34,913 nt of DNA, taken from Gammaproteobacteria bacterium (GTDB taxonomy: Bacteria > Pseudomonadota > Gammaproteobacteria > SURF-13). The notes beneath the pieces were generated by a model. It worked only from the letters and a program-made list of their open reading frames with translations. It was not told the origin of the DNA and ran no database searches. The DNA is taken from assembly GCA_016195665.1 (NCBI GenBank), contig JACPZD010000034.1:1-34913 (forward strand), read 5' to 3'. Made by a program: the position numbers and the translations under genes. Each line of letters begins with the position of its first letter. Within the stretch, counting starts at the first letter, position 1. Below, piece by piece: positions 1 through 14,217 of this stretch.

Positions 1-1
1 A

Positions 2-124
2 TTGCGCAAGGCCGCCAAACGTACAGTCAGCGATTTGTGGGATGAAATCGGAAAACTCCTTGATGCGTTCTCGCTAGACGAATGCAAAAACTATTTTGCG
101 TCTTCTGGATATGTATGTGCTTAA
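2..124 (+). CDS. IS630-family transposase, C-terminal fragment
   Basis: An open frame enters from the left edge and ends with TAA at 122-124, giving 40 residues. The tail contains TVSDLWDEIGKLLDAF followed by ECKNYFASSGY. That resembles the extreme C-terminus of IS630/Tc1-mariner-type DDE transposases, which often end in an E-C-x-N-Y-F-x-x-x-G-Y pattern. The start and the catalytic domain lie outside the window, so intactness cannot be judged. No terminal inverted repeat was recognised in the 100 bases after the stop. It is the only plus-strand gene in the left 21 kb, which fits a mobile insertion. The family call rests on memory of the motif. Confidence 0.6.
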   Translation: MRKAAKRTVSDLWDEIGKLLDAFSLDECKNYFASSGYVCA

Positions 125-226
125 ATCAAAAATGCTCTAGTTTGTCATGGCGTGTGTTTCTGATCTTTATTGTGCAAACCGGATAATTCAAGCCGAGCAG
201 CTCTCATTGGCCATACGGGTGTTGGG

Positions 227-1357
227 TTATTTGAGGCTGTTGACCTGCGAGGCGGCATGCTCTCTGGCACGGGCATCGCTCCAAGGCCTCACGGCCCCGG
301 CAGGTTCGATGTTATCGCCCGTGTTGCTGACACAATAGTTGCCCGAGACGATGACCTCGTCCAGGCGGGCCCCTGCGGCGATGCGGGTGTATTCAAATAG
401 GATGCTTCGCGTGATCTGGACGCCGGCCTCCAATCGGCAGCCGTGGCCGATCCAGGTGGGGCCGATGATGCGGCAGCCGGCCTCGATGTGCGCCCCCGGC
501 CCGATGTAGACAGGGCCGGTGATCTCGGTATCTTCCCATTCGATCCGGGTATTCAACCCCGCCCATACGCCTTTGCGGATCTCGGCGCCGGGCGGGCGTA
601 AATCCGCGATCTCTCCCCGCAGGGCGCGCTGTGTGGCCGACCAGTAATCGTACACGTTGCTGATATCCAGCCAGTTGAAATGCCGCCGCTGGGCGTAAAA
701 GGGCAACCCCTGAGCGACCAGAAGTGGAAACAATTGACCGCCGATGTCAAACGGAAGGCCGAAGGGAATGAGGTCAAGCGCTTCGGGCTCAAAGATATAA
801 ATGCCGGTGCTCGCCCAATTCGAGAGCGCCTCGTCGCGTTGCGGTTTTTCCTGAAACGAGGTAATGCGACCATCGTCATCGCTTACAACGATACCGTAGC
901 TCGACACCTGCTGCCACGGCACCTCTTTGACCACCAGGCTCACCAACGCCCGCTTTTGTTTATGTTCACGCATCGCAGCGCCGACGTCGAGATCAATCAA
1001 GGCGTCGCCGCACACTACCAGGGTGGTCTCATCAAAGAAACCGCCCAGGTCTTGAATCTTGCGCAGCCCGCCTGCGGAGCCGATAGGGTTTGGGAAGATC
1101 TTGTTGTTCTCGATGTGGCCTTCGAACGAATAACCGATCTGCACGCCGAGCCGCTGCCCGTGACCGAAATACTGCTCAATGGCGGGCGCCATGTGACTGG
1201 TGTTAATCATGATCTGCTTTATGCCTGCGCTTGCCAGGTGCTCGATCAGATATTCCAGCACCGGCTTGCCGAGCAGCGGCAGCATGGGCTTGGGTAAGTC
1301 GTGAGTTAGCGGCCGTAACCGGGTACCGCTGCCCGCAGCCAGTATCATGGCCTTCAT
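227..1357 (-). CDS. Nucleotidyltransferase / NDP-sugar synthase with left-handed beta-helix tail
   Basis: The 376-residue protein begins MKAMILAAGSGTRLRPLT, the nucleotide-binding signature of sugar-phosphate nucleotidylyltransferases. Motif KPMLPLLGKPVLEYLI (about 23-38) and the VVCGDALIDLD metal/nucleotide segment near 113-123 support this. After about residue 260 come hexapeptide-like turns (GPVYIGPGAHIEAGC, IIGPTWIGHGCRLEAGV), so the C-terminus is probably a left-handed beta-helix as in GDP-mannose pyrophosphorylase-like proteins. It would join a sugar 1-phosphate to an NTP in the cytoplasm for cell-surface polysaccharide or LPS precursors. The substrate cannot be told from the sequence. 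It lies 34 bp downstream of tRNA-Thr on the same strand, where tRNA-Tyr/Gly/Thr and tuf are often found in relatives. Confidence 0.85.
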   Translation of the reverse strand: MKAMILAAGSGTRLRPLTHDLPKPMLPLLGKPVLEYLIEHLASAGIKQIMINTSHMAPAIEQYFGHGQRLGVQIGYSFEGHIENNKIFPNPIGSAGGLRKIQDLGGFFDETTLVVCGDALIDLDVGAAMREHKQKRALVSLVVKEVPWQQVSSYGIVVSDDDGRITSFQEKPQRDEALSNWASTGIYIFEPEALDLIPFGLPFDIGGQLFPLLVAQGLPFYAQRRHFNWLDISNVYDYWSATQRALRGEIADLRPPGAEIRKGVWAGLNTRIEWEDTEITGPVYIGPGAHIEAGCRIIGPTWIGHGCRLEAGVQITRSILFEYTRIAAGARLDEVIVSGNYCVSNTGDNIEPAGAVRPWSDARAREHAASQVNSLK

Positions 1358-1391
1358 GTAAATTCGTCCATCGTAGGAAGATGACGGGTTA

Positions 1392-1467
1392 TGGAGCTGG
1401 CGAGAGGAGTCGAACCCCCGACCGGCTGATTACAAATCAGCTGCTCTACCAACTGAGCTACGCCAGC
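1392..1467 (-). tRNA. tRNA-Thr (anticodon UGU), 3' CCA encoded
   Basis: On the minus strand a perfect 7-bp acceptor stem (GCTGGCG / CGCCAGC) encloses a full cloverleaf. The D-arm contains AGCTCAGTTGGTAGAGC. The anticodon stem is GCTGA/TCAGC with loop TTTGTAA, giving anticodon UGU. The T-arm carries GGTTCGACTCC. The discriminator is U and CCA is genomically encoded (TGG at 1392-1394 on plus). It reads ACA/ACG codons. Following birA and coaX it corresponds by position to thrU of the E. coli and Pseudomonas tRNA-tuf cluster, but the tyrosine, glycine and second threonine tRNAs do not follow. Confidence 0.97.
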
Positions 1468-1553
1468 AAATCATACAAAACGCGCACAGCGCCTCGGCTC
1501 GCTCCCTTCTCCCCTTGGGAGAGGGATGGGGATGAGGGCTGAGCTACGCCAGC
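1468..1553. repeat. REP-like hairpin flanked by a duplicated tRNA-Thr 5' end
   Basis: The 15 bp CTGAGCTACGCCAGC at 1453-1467 form the 5' end of tRNA-Thr on the minus strand. They recur exactly at 1539-1553. Between the copies lie 71 bp containing a hairpin (TCTCCC/GGGAGA around 1508-1522) followed by GGGATGGGGATGAGGG. That hairpin-plus-G-tract layout resembles a widespread proteobacterial REP-like repeat and recurs in variant form at 2586-2625. The arrangement looks like a small insertion that duplicated part of the tRNA gene. The intact tRNA is the distal copy. Confidence 0.75.
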
Positions 1554-1614
1554 TTGAAATAAACTTTAGTGATGCCATCCGTACATTGTAGGCAGGGCTA
1601 TGTGCGAAGGCAAT

Positions 1615-1812
1615 TTATTCCGGGTGAGTGCCGGTATTTTGCGGCGGGATGAGCTTGAGTTGGGTGCTATCCACCTCCCGCAACAACTGGAGGCGTTTGA
1701 TCTCCGGTCCCGGCGCCGGACTACCTGCGGCGGAATCAATGTGAGGATACTGGATTTGCCAAGCAAAAAATCCCAGGTTCAGCACCACCAGCAAGCCGAA
1801 TAACCATTTCAT
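1615..1812 (-). CDS. Short membrane-anchored protein, probably truncated SPOR-type protein
   Basis: This is a 65-residue protein starting MKWLFGLLVVLNLGFFAW, one N-terminal membrane segment (about 3-18). A short Pro-rich periplasmic tail ends in QNTGTHPE. Its ATG overlaps the coaX stop by 4 bp, indicating translational coupling. In many gammaproteobacteria the gene after coaX encodes a membrane-anchored protein with a C-terminal SPOR (peptidoglycan-binding) domain. Here the SPOR domain is missing and the frame stops about 60 bp before the duplicated tRNA fragment. I infer a 3' truncation caused by the repeat insertion. A genuine short protein is the alternative. Confidence 0.55.
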   Translation of the reverse strand: MKWLFGLLVVLNLGFFAWQIQYPHIDSAAGSPAPGPEIKRLQLLREVDSTQLKLIPPQNTGTHPE

Positions 1813-2552
1813 TTCTCACCTCCCGCGATGATCGCAAGACCCTGTAATACCAGATCGGGTTCGTGTTTGAATGTAACGCTCAACAGCGGCATGAGCTGCC
1901 CGGCGTCGCCGCCTGTGATGAGCCAGGATTGTATCGCAAAACGGCTTGAGAGATCAGCCCGCGCGCGTTCGATCGCGGCGACGGCTGCATACAGTGTCCC
2001 TTGTAGGATGGCCTGCCCGGTGTCTTGAGCCAGGGGCGTAAGCTCTGAGACCTGTTGCTCCAGTGTCATGGGCAGTGTGGCGGTTTGGTTGCTGAGCGCT
2101 TTGCGCATCGTCGTAAGCCCCGGGAGTATCAACCCGCCCAGGTGCTTGCCTTCAGCGCTAAGGGTGTCGATGGTGATTGCCGTTCCACAATCAACAATGC
2201 AGGCTGCGCCGTGATGGAGATGGTGCGCCGCAATCAGCGCCGCCCAGCGGTCGGCGCCCAACTTTTCAGCGTCGCGGTAGGTATTGGTTACGCCGAAATC
2301 GTGCCTTGAGGGGGTAATAAACTCCGGCAGAAGGTTCCAGACATTGAGTGTGCAAGCGGTAAGCGTGGCGGCGAATTCTTCACCGCGCACATTGGAGACC
2401 ACTAGCCGCGCGGGCCGCTCGCCCCAGACCGCGATGAGATCGTCCGGCGGGCACTCGCCGTGTGCGGCGCCACCGGTACCGCGAATAACGCCCTCTCTCA
2501 AAAAGCCCCACTTGATGCGGCTGTTGCCGATGTCGAGCAGCAATATACTCAT
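1809..2552 (-). CDS. coaX: Type III pantothenate kinase
   Basis: The 247-residue protein phosphorylates pantothenate, the first step of coenzyme A synthesis, in the cytoplasm. The ASKHA-fold phosphate-binding motif DIGNSRIKWG lies at 7-16, GADRW at 99-103 and DCGTAITID at 121-129, followed by GGLILPGL near 139-146. These are the hallmark motifs of the CoaX family, whose usual length is about 240-260 residues. The ATG at 2552 gives a canonical N-terminus. The birA-coaX order is classical in proteobacteria, although about 150 bp with two inverted repeats separates them here. Downstream it overlaps the small membrane protein by 4 bp. Confidence 0.95.
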   Translation of the reverse strand: MSILLLDIGNSRIKWGFLREGVIRGTGGAAHGECPPDDLIAVWGERPARLVVSNVRGEEFAATLTACTLNVWNLLPEFITPSRHDFGVTNTYRDAEKLGADRWAALIAAHHLHHGAACIVDCGTAITIDTLSAEGKHLGGLILPGLTTMRKALSNQTATLPMTLEQQVSELTPLAQDTGQAILQGTLYAAVAAIERARADLSSRFAIQSWLITGGDAGQLMPLLSVTFKHEPDLVLQGLAIIAGGEK

Positions 2553-2585
2553 AAGTTAGTAAGTGTGATGCATTGCCCGCTACGT

Positions 2586-2611
2586 TCCCGCCCCCTGTGC
2601 AGGGGGCGGGA
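2586..2611. repeat. GC-rich REP-like hairpin between birA and coaX
   Basis: A perfect 11-bp stem, TCCCGCCCCCT / AGGGGGCGGGA, closes a GTGC loop and is followed by CAGGGTGGGGG. It shares the layout of the hairpin beside the tRNA (stem then G-rich tail). It has no T-tract on either side, so a DNA repeat is favoured over an intrinsic terminator. Confidence 0.7.
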
Positions 2612-2641
2612 CAGGGTGGGGGTAGATAAAACAGGGTGTTT

Positions 2642-2692
2642 ACTCAGGAGACATAAAGTATGACATGTAGTCTTACTTTGTAGCTCCTGAGT
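2642..2692. repeat. 51-bp inverted repeat between birA and coaX
   Basis: Arms ACTCAGGAGACATAAAGTA (2642-2660) and TACTTTGTAGCTCCTGAGT (2674-2692) pair with three mismatches over 19 bp around a 13-bp centre. It lies 11 bp beyond the birA stop on the coaX side. A small palindromic mobile element is plausible, and a folded mRNA element upstream of coaX is an alternative. No second copy was found in the window. Confidence 0.65.
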
Positions 2693-2703
2693 ATGTTCTG
2701 CGT

Positions 2704-3675
2704 TCACTCAGTCCCTCGCACGCTCACCTCGCCCGAATGATAGGCGCGCGTCACGCCGCCGTGGGCAACCAGCAAGGCCCCTTGTTGGTTCACGCCTTGC
2801 GCCCGCCCGGTGACCGTGCGATCGGCAAGCTGCACGGTCACGTCTTTATCTTTCAGCAGATCGAGCCTGTCCCACTCCGGAAGAAAGGGCGCAAGACCGT
2901 TCTGCTGAAATTGATGGAGAGTAAGCAGCAGGTGTTGCAGGACCCTCCCGGCAAGTGCATTACGCGCGATCCTGTGGCCCACTATCTCGCGCAGGTCTAC
3001 CCATGGCTGTGAGATGGCTGCTCCCGCAGGCATGGCGACGTTGATGCCGATCCCGGCGACGACATGACAAGGCCCTGCGGCCTCACCGGCCGTGTCCAGC
3101 AAGATACCTGCGAGTTTGCGCCCTTGCCAGAGTATGTCATTAGGCCATTTTACACCGATCCCGGTGATCCCCAGCGTCTCCAGGCTATTTGTGACAGCGA
3201 TGCCGACGGCCAAACTCAAACCGGAGAGGGCGGGGATTTGTTCGGCAAAGCGCCACAACAGCGACAGATAGATGTTCCCGCCGAAGGGCGACAGCCACTG
3301 CCGGCCGCGCCGGCCGCGCCCGGCGTGTTGCCGCTCGGCGAGGCAGGCATAGCCGCCCGGCGCACCTGCATTGGCTTTCTGCAGCAGATAAAGATTCGTC
3401 GAGTCTACCTCGGTGAGGATATCGAGCCCGCTGAGCAGGCGGCGCGCCTTGTCATTCAAACCGGCGAGGATGGCAGAGCTATCCAACAGTTCCAGGGGCT
3501 CCGTCAGCCGGTAGCCTCGGCCGGGTACCGCATAGACCTCGATGCCGGATTTAACCAGGATTCGAATCCGCTTCCACACCGCGCTGCGGCTGATCTTCAA
3601 GGTGCGTCCCAGCTCGGCGCCGGAATGAAAGAACCCGTCAGACAGCAAGCCCAGCAGTTCGGTGTCAACGCCCAC
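2704..3675 (-). CDS. birA: Bifunctional biotin--[acetyl-CoA-carboxylase] ligase / biotin operon repressor
   Basis: The 323-residue protein activates biotin to biotinyl-AMP and transfers it to the biotin carboxyl carrier protein. The N-terminal winged helix-turn-helix (about 1-60, including [15 protein letters not shown] and GRGYRL) makes it the repressor-type BirA. The ligase core has GRGRRGR (119-125) and KWPNDI (176-181), with a C-terminal SH3-like domain (about 275-320). The start is GTG at 3675 and overlaps the hemE 3' end by 11 bp, suggesting cotranscription with hemE. No biotin operon is in the window, so the repressor target cannot be named. Confidence 0.95.
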   Translation of the reverse strand: MGVDTELLGLLSDGFFHSGAELGRTLKISRSAVWKRIRILVKSGIEVYAVPGRGYRLTEPLELLDSSAILAGLNDKARRLLSGLDILTEVDSTNLYLLQKANAGAPGGYACLAERQHAGRGRRGRQWLSPFGGNIYLSLLWRFAEQIPALSGLSLAVGIAVTNSLETLGITGIGVKWPNDILWQGRKLAGILLDTAGEAAGPCHVVAGIGINVAMPAGAAISQPWVDLREIVGHRIARNALAGRVLQHLLLTLHQFQQNGLAPFLPEWDRLDLLKDKDVTVQLADRTVTGRAQGVNQQGALLVAHGGVTRAYHSGEVSVRGTE

Positions 3676-4744
3676 CGCGGGGTTGATGATGGTGTGCGCT
3701 CAATTCATGCACGGCCTCAATGAAGGCCGCCGCGTGTTCGGGTTTGACGTGTTGATGTATGCCGTGGCCGAGATTAAACACGTGGCCGCTGCCGGCGCCG
3801 TAACTCTTCAGGATGGTCTCGACCTCGCTGCGGATGCGTAGTGGCGAGGCGTATAACACGCAGGGATCCATATTCCCTTGCAAGGCTACCTTGTCACCGA
3901 CACGTTTGCGTGCGTCGGCAAGATCGGTGGTCCAGTCAATGCCCAGCGCGTCGCAACCCGTCTCCGCCATCGCCTCCAGCCACTGGCCGCCGTTTTTGGT
4001 GAATAAAATCACCGGCACGCGCCGCCCCTCGTTTTCCCGTGTCAGGTCTTTTACAATTTTGTCCATGTAGCGCAGCGAAAACTCCTTGTAATCGCGTGGC
4101 GTTAGTACACCGCCCCAGGTATCGAAGATCATCACCGCCTGCGCGCCTGCGGCGATTTGCGCGTTGAGATAAACGGTCACGGCTCGCGCCAGTACCTCCA
4201 ACAGCCGGTGCATGACGTCAGGCTCGTCAAACATCATGCGTTTAACCAGCGCAAATTCCTTGCTACCTTGTCCTTCCACCATGTAGGTGGCGAGCGTCCA
4301 GGGGCTGCCGGCAAAGCCGATCAACGGCACGCGGCCGCTGAGCTCGCGCCGGATCAGCCGCACCGCGTCCATCACATAACGCAGTTCCGTTTCCGGATCG
4401 GGCACACTGAGCGCTTCCACATCAGCCAGAGTACGCACCGGTTTCTGAAATTGCGGGCCTTCGCCTTCCGAGAAATACAGCCCCAGCCCCATCGCGTCTG
4501 GTATGGTGAGGATGTCGGAAAATAAAATCGCGGCATCCAGCGGAAAACGGTCAAGCGGCTGCAAGGTGACCTCACAAGCCAGTTCCGGCGTTTTGCACAG
4601 CGCCATGAAATCACCCGCGCGCTGGCGTGTGGCGCGGTATTCGGGTAAATATCTTCCTGCCTGGCGCATCATCCAGACAGGTGTGACATCTACGGGTTGA
4701 CGCAGCAGGGCACGCAGGAAGCGGTCGTTTTTGAGTGGGGTCAT
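3665..4744 (-). CDS. hemE: Uroporphyrinogen decarboxylase
   Basis: The enzyme decarboxylates the four acetate side chains of uroporphyrinogen III to give coproporphyrinogen III in haem synthesis. I chose ATG at 4744 (359 residues), giving [16 protein letters not shown], the usual family start. An in-frame TTG at 4753 would add three residues. Motif [11 protein letters not shown] (26-36) carries the substrate-binding arginines, D77 lies in LFSDIL, and [16 protein letters not shown] and DTWGG are conserved. It begins only 11 bp after the doc stop, with no clear Shine-Dalgarno. Expression may therefore depend on readthrough or coupling from the toxin-antitoxin operon, or from gltBD. The gltBD-hemE order is conserved in Pseudomonas. 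Confidence 0.96.
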   Translation of the reverse strand: MTPLKNDRFLRALLRQPVDVTPVWMMRQAGRYLPEYRATRQRAGDFMALCKTPELACEVTLQPLDRFPLDAAILFSDILTIPDAMGLGLYFSEGEGPQFQKPVRTLADVEALSVPDPETELRYVMDAVRLIRRELSGRVPLIGFAGSPWTLATYMVEGQGSKEFALVKRMMFDEPDVMHRLLEVLARAVTVYLNAQIAAGAQAVMIFDTWGGVLTPRDYKEFSLRYMDKIVKDLTRENEGRRVPVILFTKNGGQWLEAMAETGCDALGIDWTTDLADARKRVGDKVALQGNMDPCVLYASPLRIRSEVETILKSYGAGSGHVFNLGHGIHQHVKPEHAAAFIEAVHELSAHHHQPRGGR

Positions 4745-4755
4745 AAGAACCAAAA

Positions 4756-5160
4756 TTATTTGCTGGGTTTTTTCTTAACGGCCTTGAAACTCTGTGTCAG
4801 CCACTGTGCAAACTCGGCTTCGGTTAATTGGCCGGCGGCGAGCGCGGTCATCGCGCTTGCTACTTCCGCCTCGCTCACTATGGGTTGAAAGCCATTATCC
4901 ATTAAAAACACCGTGCTGGTGAGAAACGCCGTGCGTTTGTCGCCGTCTATAAACGGATGGTTCTTGGCGATACCGTAGCCATACGCGGCGGCAAGCTCAT
5001 GCAGTGTGGGTGCGCCGTAGCAAAACAAATTTTCAGGACGCGCCGGCGCCGAGTCGAGTAACCCCTTATCACGCACGCCATCGCTGCCGCCAAAAGTCGC
5101 AATGCATTCTTTATGCAGGGCGAGCACAACCTGGCGGCTCACCCAGCGCGGGGATTTCAC
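4756..5160 (-). CDS. doc: Death-on-curing (Doc/Fic) family toxin
   Basis: The 134-residue protein has the Fic-fold core [12 protein letters not shown] at 68-79, matching the Doc signature H-x-F-x-D-x-x-K-R. Characterised Doc toxins phosphorylate elongation factor Tu and stop translation, whereas other Fic proteins transfer AMP. The sequence favours Doc by length and by the DGDKRT variant. It starts with GTG at 5160, overlapping the antitoxin stop by 4 bp (GTGA), the typical coupling of type II modules. The basic tail is KKKPSK. The module is wedged between gltD and hemE, which are neighbours in many relatives, so it was probably inserted. Confidence 0.87.
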   Translation of the reverse strand: MKSPRWVSRQVVLALHKECIATFGGSDGVRDKGLLDSAPARPENLFCYGAPTLHELAAAYGYGIAKNHPFIDGDKRTAFLTSTVFLMDNGFQPIVSEAEVASAMTALAAGQLTEAEFAQWLTQSFKAVKKKPSK

Positions 5161-5381
5161 TTCGCCAATTCACGCAAGGCGTTGCGGTAGCGGCGCATAA
5201 CCTGTTTGCCCAATTTCATCTGGCGTTCAAAGTCAGGATCATAAGCAGTGATTTCATAGCCATTGGGCGTTTCCACCAAAAATACTTGATCGCCTTTTTC
5301 GGCGTGTAATTTGCTCAAGGCTTCCTTGGGCAGGATCACGCCGGTGGAGTTGCCGATCGCGGTCAGTTTCGCTTTAATCAT
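5157..5381 (-). CDS. AbrB/MazE-type antitoxin
   Basis: The 74-residue protein begins MIKAKLTAIGNSTGVILPKEAL, the swapped-hairpin AbrB/MazE DNA-binding fold. The acidic and mixed C-terminus (YDPDFERQMKLGKQVMRRY) is the expected toxin-neutralising tail. Most classical Doc partners are Phd-type antitoxins. AbrB-type partners of Doc are also known. It is first in its operon and its start lies 18 bp from twin palindromes that are probably its own operator, so autoregulation together with Doc is inferred. Confidence 0.87.
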   Translation of the reverse strand: MIKAKLTAIGNSTGVILPKEALSKLHAEKGDQVFLVETPNGYEITAYDPDFERQMKLGKQVMRRYRNALRELAK

Positions 5382-5398
5382 GGCGGAGTCTCTCAGGT

Positions 5399-5438
5399 TA
5401 TAACAATTGTTATATTTTATATTATAACAAACGTTATA
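5399..5438 (-). promoter_or_regulatory. Twin palindromic operator/promoter of the toxin-antitoxin operon
   Basis: Two sites share the form TATAAC-N4-GTTATA. The first, at 5399-5414, has spacer AATT and is a perfect 16-bp palindrome. The second, at 5423-5438, has spacer AAAC. Their centres are 24 bp apart. They lie just upstream of the antitoxin start in an AT-rich patch that also ends the gltD side. Position and symmetry fit binding of dimeric AbrB-type antitoxin. Binding itself is inferred. Confidence 0.75.
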
Positions 5439-5446
5439 ACAAGGGC

Positions 5447-11427
<5,981 letters not shown>

Positions 11428-11558
11428 GTTGCAACAGCCAGCCTGCCCGGTGGAGGGCGGTATTTAATGGATCAAAACGACCTATCAGTATACAGCCACA
11501 TCGCAGGCTACTCAAATCTCAAGCTGGGTTTATGGAGCTGCGTCCAGGATGGACTCAG

Positions 11559-11690
11559 AACTTATCCATAAATAATTTACCGCAGAGGACGCAGAGGAAT
11601 ATCCTCAAGAAGGAGTTGTTTCTCCTCCGCGCCCTCCGTGGTGAAGCCTTTTTATCGCAAGGGACACAGGGATTATTTATGGATATGCTC
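11559..11690. mobile_element. MITE-like 132-bp inverted-repeat element, copy 1
   Basis: Terminal arms TATCCATAAATAAT (11563-11576) and ATTATTTATGGATA (11672-11685) are perfect 14-bp inverted repeats. Inside lies an ACCGCAGAGGACGCAGAGG...CCTCCGTGGT inverted repeat of the dispersed CGCAGAGG family. A close second copy, 129 bp, lies at 32080-32208. No open frame of note is inside, so it would be non-autonomous. It occupies most of the spacer between gltB and dgt. The rest of that spacer (11428-11558) shows no gene. No target duplication is seen at this copy. Confidence 0.8.
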
Positions 11691-11705
11691 TTATTCTGGG
11701 TTTTC

Positions 11706-12908
11706 TTAGGACAGATACGAGGGGTTGAAGACGCGGTCATATTCGGCGATGGCGTAACGGTCTGTCATACCTGCGATATAGTCGGTGATGATACGTGCGC
11801 GTCCTGTCATCCCCAGGTTCTGTTCCGACGTACAGGGACGTACTAGTGTCGCGGGAGGCAGGACGCCGGGAGCGACCGCCGTTTTCAGCCGGTTCGCGGG
11901 TTCCGGCGGCAACAAACCCGGTTCTTCCATGAAGGCCTCAAACAGGGCGCGCAAGATACGTCCGGCCTTGGCCGTCATTCGTATCACCCGGTAGTGGCGG
12001 TAAAGGTTTTCGCGGAGAAACCGTTTCAGTTCCAACCCCAGCTCACGCATCTCGGCGCTGAAGCCGATCAAGGGAGCAAGCTGTGCGCGCACCGACTCGA
12101 TGTCAGCCGGGGCCGCCCCGGCAATGCGGTCACGGCTGGCCTCTAAAAGATCGGTGATCTGACGGTTTATCATGCGCCGTATCACCTCATGCACGGTGCG
12201 CCGTTCGGGCAGGGTAGGATAGCTGCGGGTAACCAGGTTGTATTGCTCGTGGAATAATTCGATCTCGTTGAGTTGTTCGATAGTAATCAGCCCTGCGCGC
12301 AATCCGTCATCCACGTCGTGGTTGTTGTAGGCGATCTCATCGGCCAGATTGGCGAGCTGCGCCTCCAGGCTGGGCTGGGTCTTGTTGAGAAAGCGCGCCC
12401 CCAGATCGCCGAGCTCCCGCGCCTTGCCGGGCGAGCAATGTTTGAGGATGCCCTCGCGCGTTTCGAAGGTGAGGTTCAGGCCCTGGAATTCGGCGTAACG
12501 CTCTTCCAATTCATCCACCACGCGCAGCGATTGCAGATTATGCTCAAAGCCGCCGTACTCGCGCATACAGGCATTGAGCACATCCTGGCCGGCGTGGCCA
12601 AACGGCGTGTGGCCGAGGTCGTGGGCGAGCGAGACCGCCTCTGCGAGATCTTCGTTGAGGGCCAGGGCGCGTGCGACGGAACGCGCGATCTGCGCGACCT
12701 CGATGGAGTGCGTGAGCCGGGTGCGGAACATGTCGCCCTCGTGGTTTACGAACACCTGGGTCTTGTATTCCAGGCGCCGGAACGCGGCGCTGTGCACGAT
12801 GCGGTCACGGTCGCGCTGATATTCGCTGCGATAGGCGGGGGATGCTTCCCGAGTGCGGCGCCCGCGGGTTTGATCGGGATGGGCGGCGTAGGGCGCGAGT
12901 TGCAGCAT
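11706..12908 (-). CDS. dgt: Deoxyguanosinetriphosphate triphosphohydrolase-like protein
   Basis: The 400-residue HD-domain enzyme probably hydrolyses dNTPs to deoxynucleosides and triphosphate. I chose the ATG at 12908, which overlaps the aroB stop as TAATG. An upstream start would add nine residues. H67 ([10 protein letters not shown]), H96-D97 and H100/H105 ([11 protein letters not shown]) form the HD metal site. The [10 protein letters not shown] and GMTDRYA segments are typical of the type 2 dGTPase-like family. Residues 345-361 ([17 protein letters not shown]) come from a 51-bp repeat inserted in frame just before the conserved C-terminal [16 protein letters not shown]. The aroB-dgt-gltB order is known in other proteobacteria. 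Confidence 0.92.
   Translation of the reverse strand: MLQLAPYAAHPDQTRGRRTREASPAYRSEYQRDRDRIVHSAAFRRLEYKTQVFVNHEGDMFRTRLTHSIEVAQIARSVARALALNEDLAEAVSLAHDLGHTPFGHAGQDVLNACMREYGGFEHNLQSLRVVDELEERYAEFQGLNLTFETREGILKHCSPGKARELGDLGARFLNKTQPSLEAQLANLADEIAYNNHDVDDGLRAGLITIEQLNEIELFHEQYNLVTRSYPTLPERRTVHEVIRRMINRQITDLLEASRDRIAGAAPADIESVRAQLAPLIGFSAEMRELGLELKRFLRENLYRHYRVIRMTAKAGRILRALFEAFMEEPGLLPPEPANRLKTAVAPGVLPPATLVRPCTSEQNLGMTGRARIITDYIAGMTDRYAIAEYDRVFNPSYLS
11827..11877. repeat. 51-bp in-frame palindromic element within dgt
   Basis: This stretch matches 26386-26436 in priA at 49 of 51 positions. It contains nested symmetry: GTCGC...GCGAC enclosing GGC-AGGAT-GCC. Its length is 17 codons and it is stop-free in the dgt frame, where it is read on the minus strand. 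Confidence 0.85.
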
Positions 12909-14002
12909 TAGAGATGCACAGGCAGAGTGCGGCATTCGTCGAGTGTGGCGAGCAGGGCGCTTCGGTCAAAATCGGACGTGACTATCGCGCGCCCGATCCC
13001 CTTGAGCAGCACCAGACGTACTTTTCCATCCATGACCTTTTTGTCCACGGCCATGAGTTCCAGAAAACGCTCAGTGCTGATCCCGCCCGGAGCGCGGGGC
13101 GGCAGCCCGGCGCGTTCCAGTAAACGTTCCATCCGTTCAAGATCGGCGCGGTTTAACCAGCCCAACCGGCAGGAGAGATCTGCAGCCATGTACATCCCCG
13201 CCGCTACCGCTTCGCCGTGCAGCCACACACCGTAGCCAAGGGCGGTCTCAATCGCGTGGCCGAAGGTGTGACCCAGATTGAGCAGGGCGCGTTCACCGCT
13301 TTCTCTTTCATCGGCCGCCACCACCTCCGCCTTGTTGCGGCAGGAGCGTTCGATGGCGTAGGTCAGCGCATCGGGTCTGCGCGCACGCAGGGCTCCGATG
13401 TTAAGCTCCAGCCAGTTGAAAAATTCAAGATCGCGGATCAGACCATATTTGATGATCTCCGCAATCCCCGCGCCCAGCTCACGCTCGGGTAGTGTGTGGA
13501 GCGTGCCGGTATCGGCGATCACGCAGCGCGGCTGATGAAATGCGCCGATCATGTTTTTGCCGAGCGGATGATTGACGCCGGTCTTGCCGCCCACCGAGGA
13601 GTCCACCTGGGCGAGCAGGGTGGTGGGGATCTGGATGAAATTCACGCCGCGCTGATAACAGGCCGCGGCGAAACCGGTGATATCGCCGACCACACCGCCG
13701 CCCAGCGCGATCAGCGTAGTGTTGCGGCTGTGACGTTGAGTGAGCAGCGCATCAAAAACAGTATTAAGCGTGGAGAGGGTTTTGTACTCCTCGCCGTCCG
13801 GCAAGATAACCGTGTCGCACTGAAAACCGTTTAGGCCCGCGCGCACCTTGTCGAGATAAAGCGGCGCAACGGTTTCATTGCTCACAATCATCACCTGTCC
13901 GCCGGCGATGTACGGCCTCAATAATTCAGCCCGCCCCAACAGGCCGGCGCCGATGTAAATCGGGTAGCTGCGTTCACCAAGTTCGACAGTAAGAGTATTC
14001 AT
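12908..14002 (-). CDS. aroB: 3-dehydroquinate synthase
   Basis: The 364-residue NAD-dependent enzyme cyclises DAHP to 3-dehydroquinate in the shikimate pathway. Key motifs are DGEEYKT (69-75), GGGVVGD (101-107) and [17 protein letters not shown] (126-142). Later come the zinc-site segments GHTFGHAIE and HGEAVAAG. The length is typical of the family. It overlaps dgt by one base (TAATG), so the two are probably translated from one mRNA. It is separated from aroK by about 215 bp holding a CGCAGAGG-family inverted repeat, although aroK and aroB are usually adjacent. Confidence 0.97.
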   Translation of the reverse strand: MNTLTVELGERSYPIYIGAGLLGRAELLRPYIAGGQVMIVSNETVAPLYLDKVRAGLNGFQCDTVILPDGEEYKTLSTLNTVFDALLTQRHSRNTTLIALGGGVVGDITGFAAACYQRGVNFIQIPTTLLAQVDSSVGGKTGVNHPLGKNMIGAFHQPRCVIADTGTLHTLPERELGAGIAEIIKYGLIRDLEFFNWLELNIGALRARRPDALTYAIERSCRNKAEVVAADERESGERALLNLGHTFGHAIETALGYGVWLHGEAVAAGMYMAADLSCRLGWLNRADLERMERLLERAGLPPRAPGGISTERFLELMAVDKKVMDGKVRLVLLKGIGRAIVTSDFDRSALLATLDECRTLPVHL

Positions 14003-14080
14003 ACGCTTAATAATAGGGCGGTGTCGGTAAGAAATAAAATCTTGCTTGGGCCGCCCCTCGGAATCAGATTACAAAATATT

Positions 14081-14175
14081 ACCGCAGAGGGCGCTGAGGA
14101 AATGCCCTTTCAAACCACTCATAGGACGTATCGGTTGAAGCTCTATTATACGAATACCTCCGTGTCCTCTGCGGT
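14081..14175. repeat. CGCAGAGG-family inverted repeat between aroB and aroK
   Basis: Arms ACCGCAGAGGGCGCTGAGG (14081-14099) and CCTCCGTGTCCTCTGCGGT (14157-14175) pair with three mismatches around 57 bp. It is one of at least seven copies in the window and it splits the aroKB pair. Confidence 0.8.
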
Positions 14176-14217
14176 GAGATTTTATCAGCTTAAATAAAGA
14201 CATTTGTGGGTCCTACA

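Noticed and set aside
1231-1542. Plus-strand frame containing GERSRTPDRLITNQLLYQLSY
   Set aside because: This is the classic false translation of the antisense strand of a tRNA gene.
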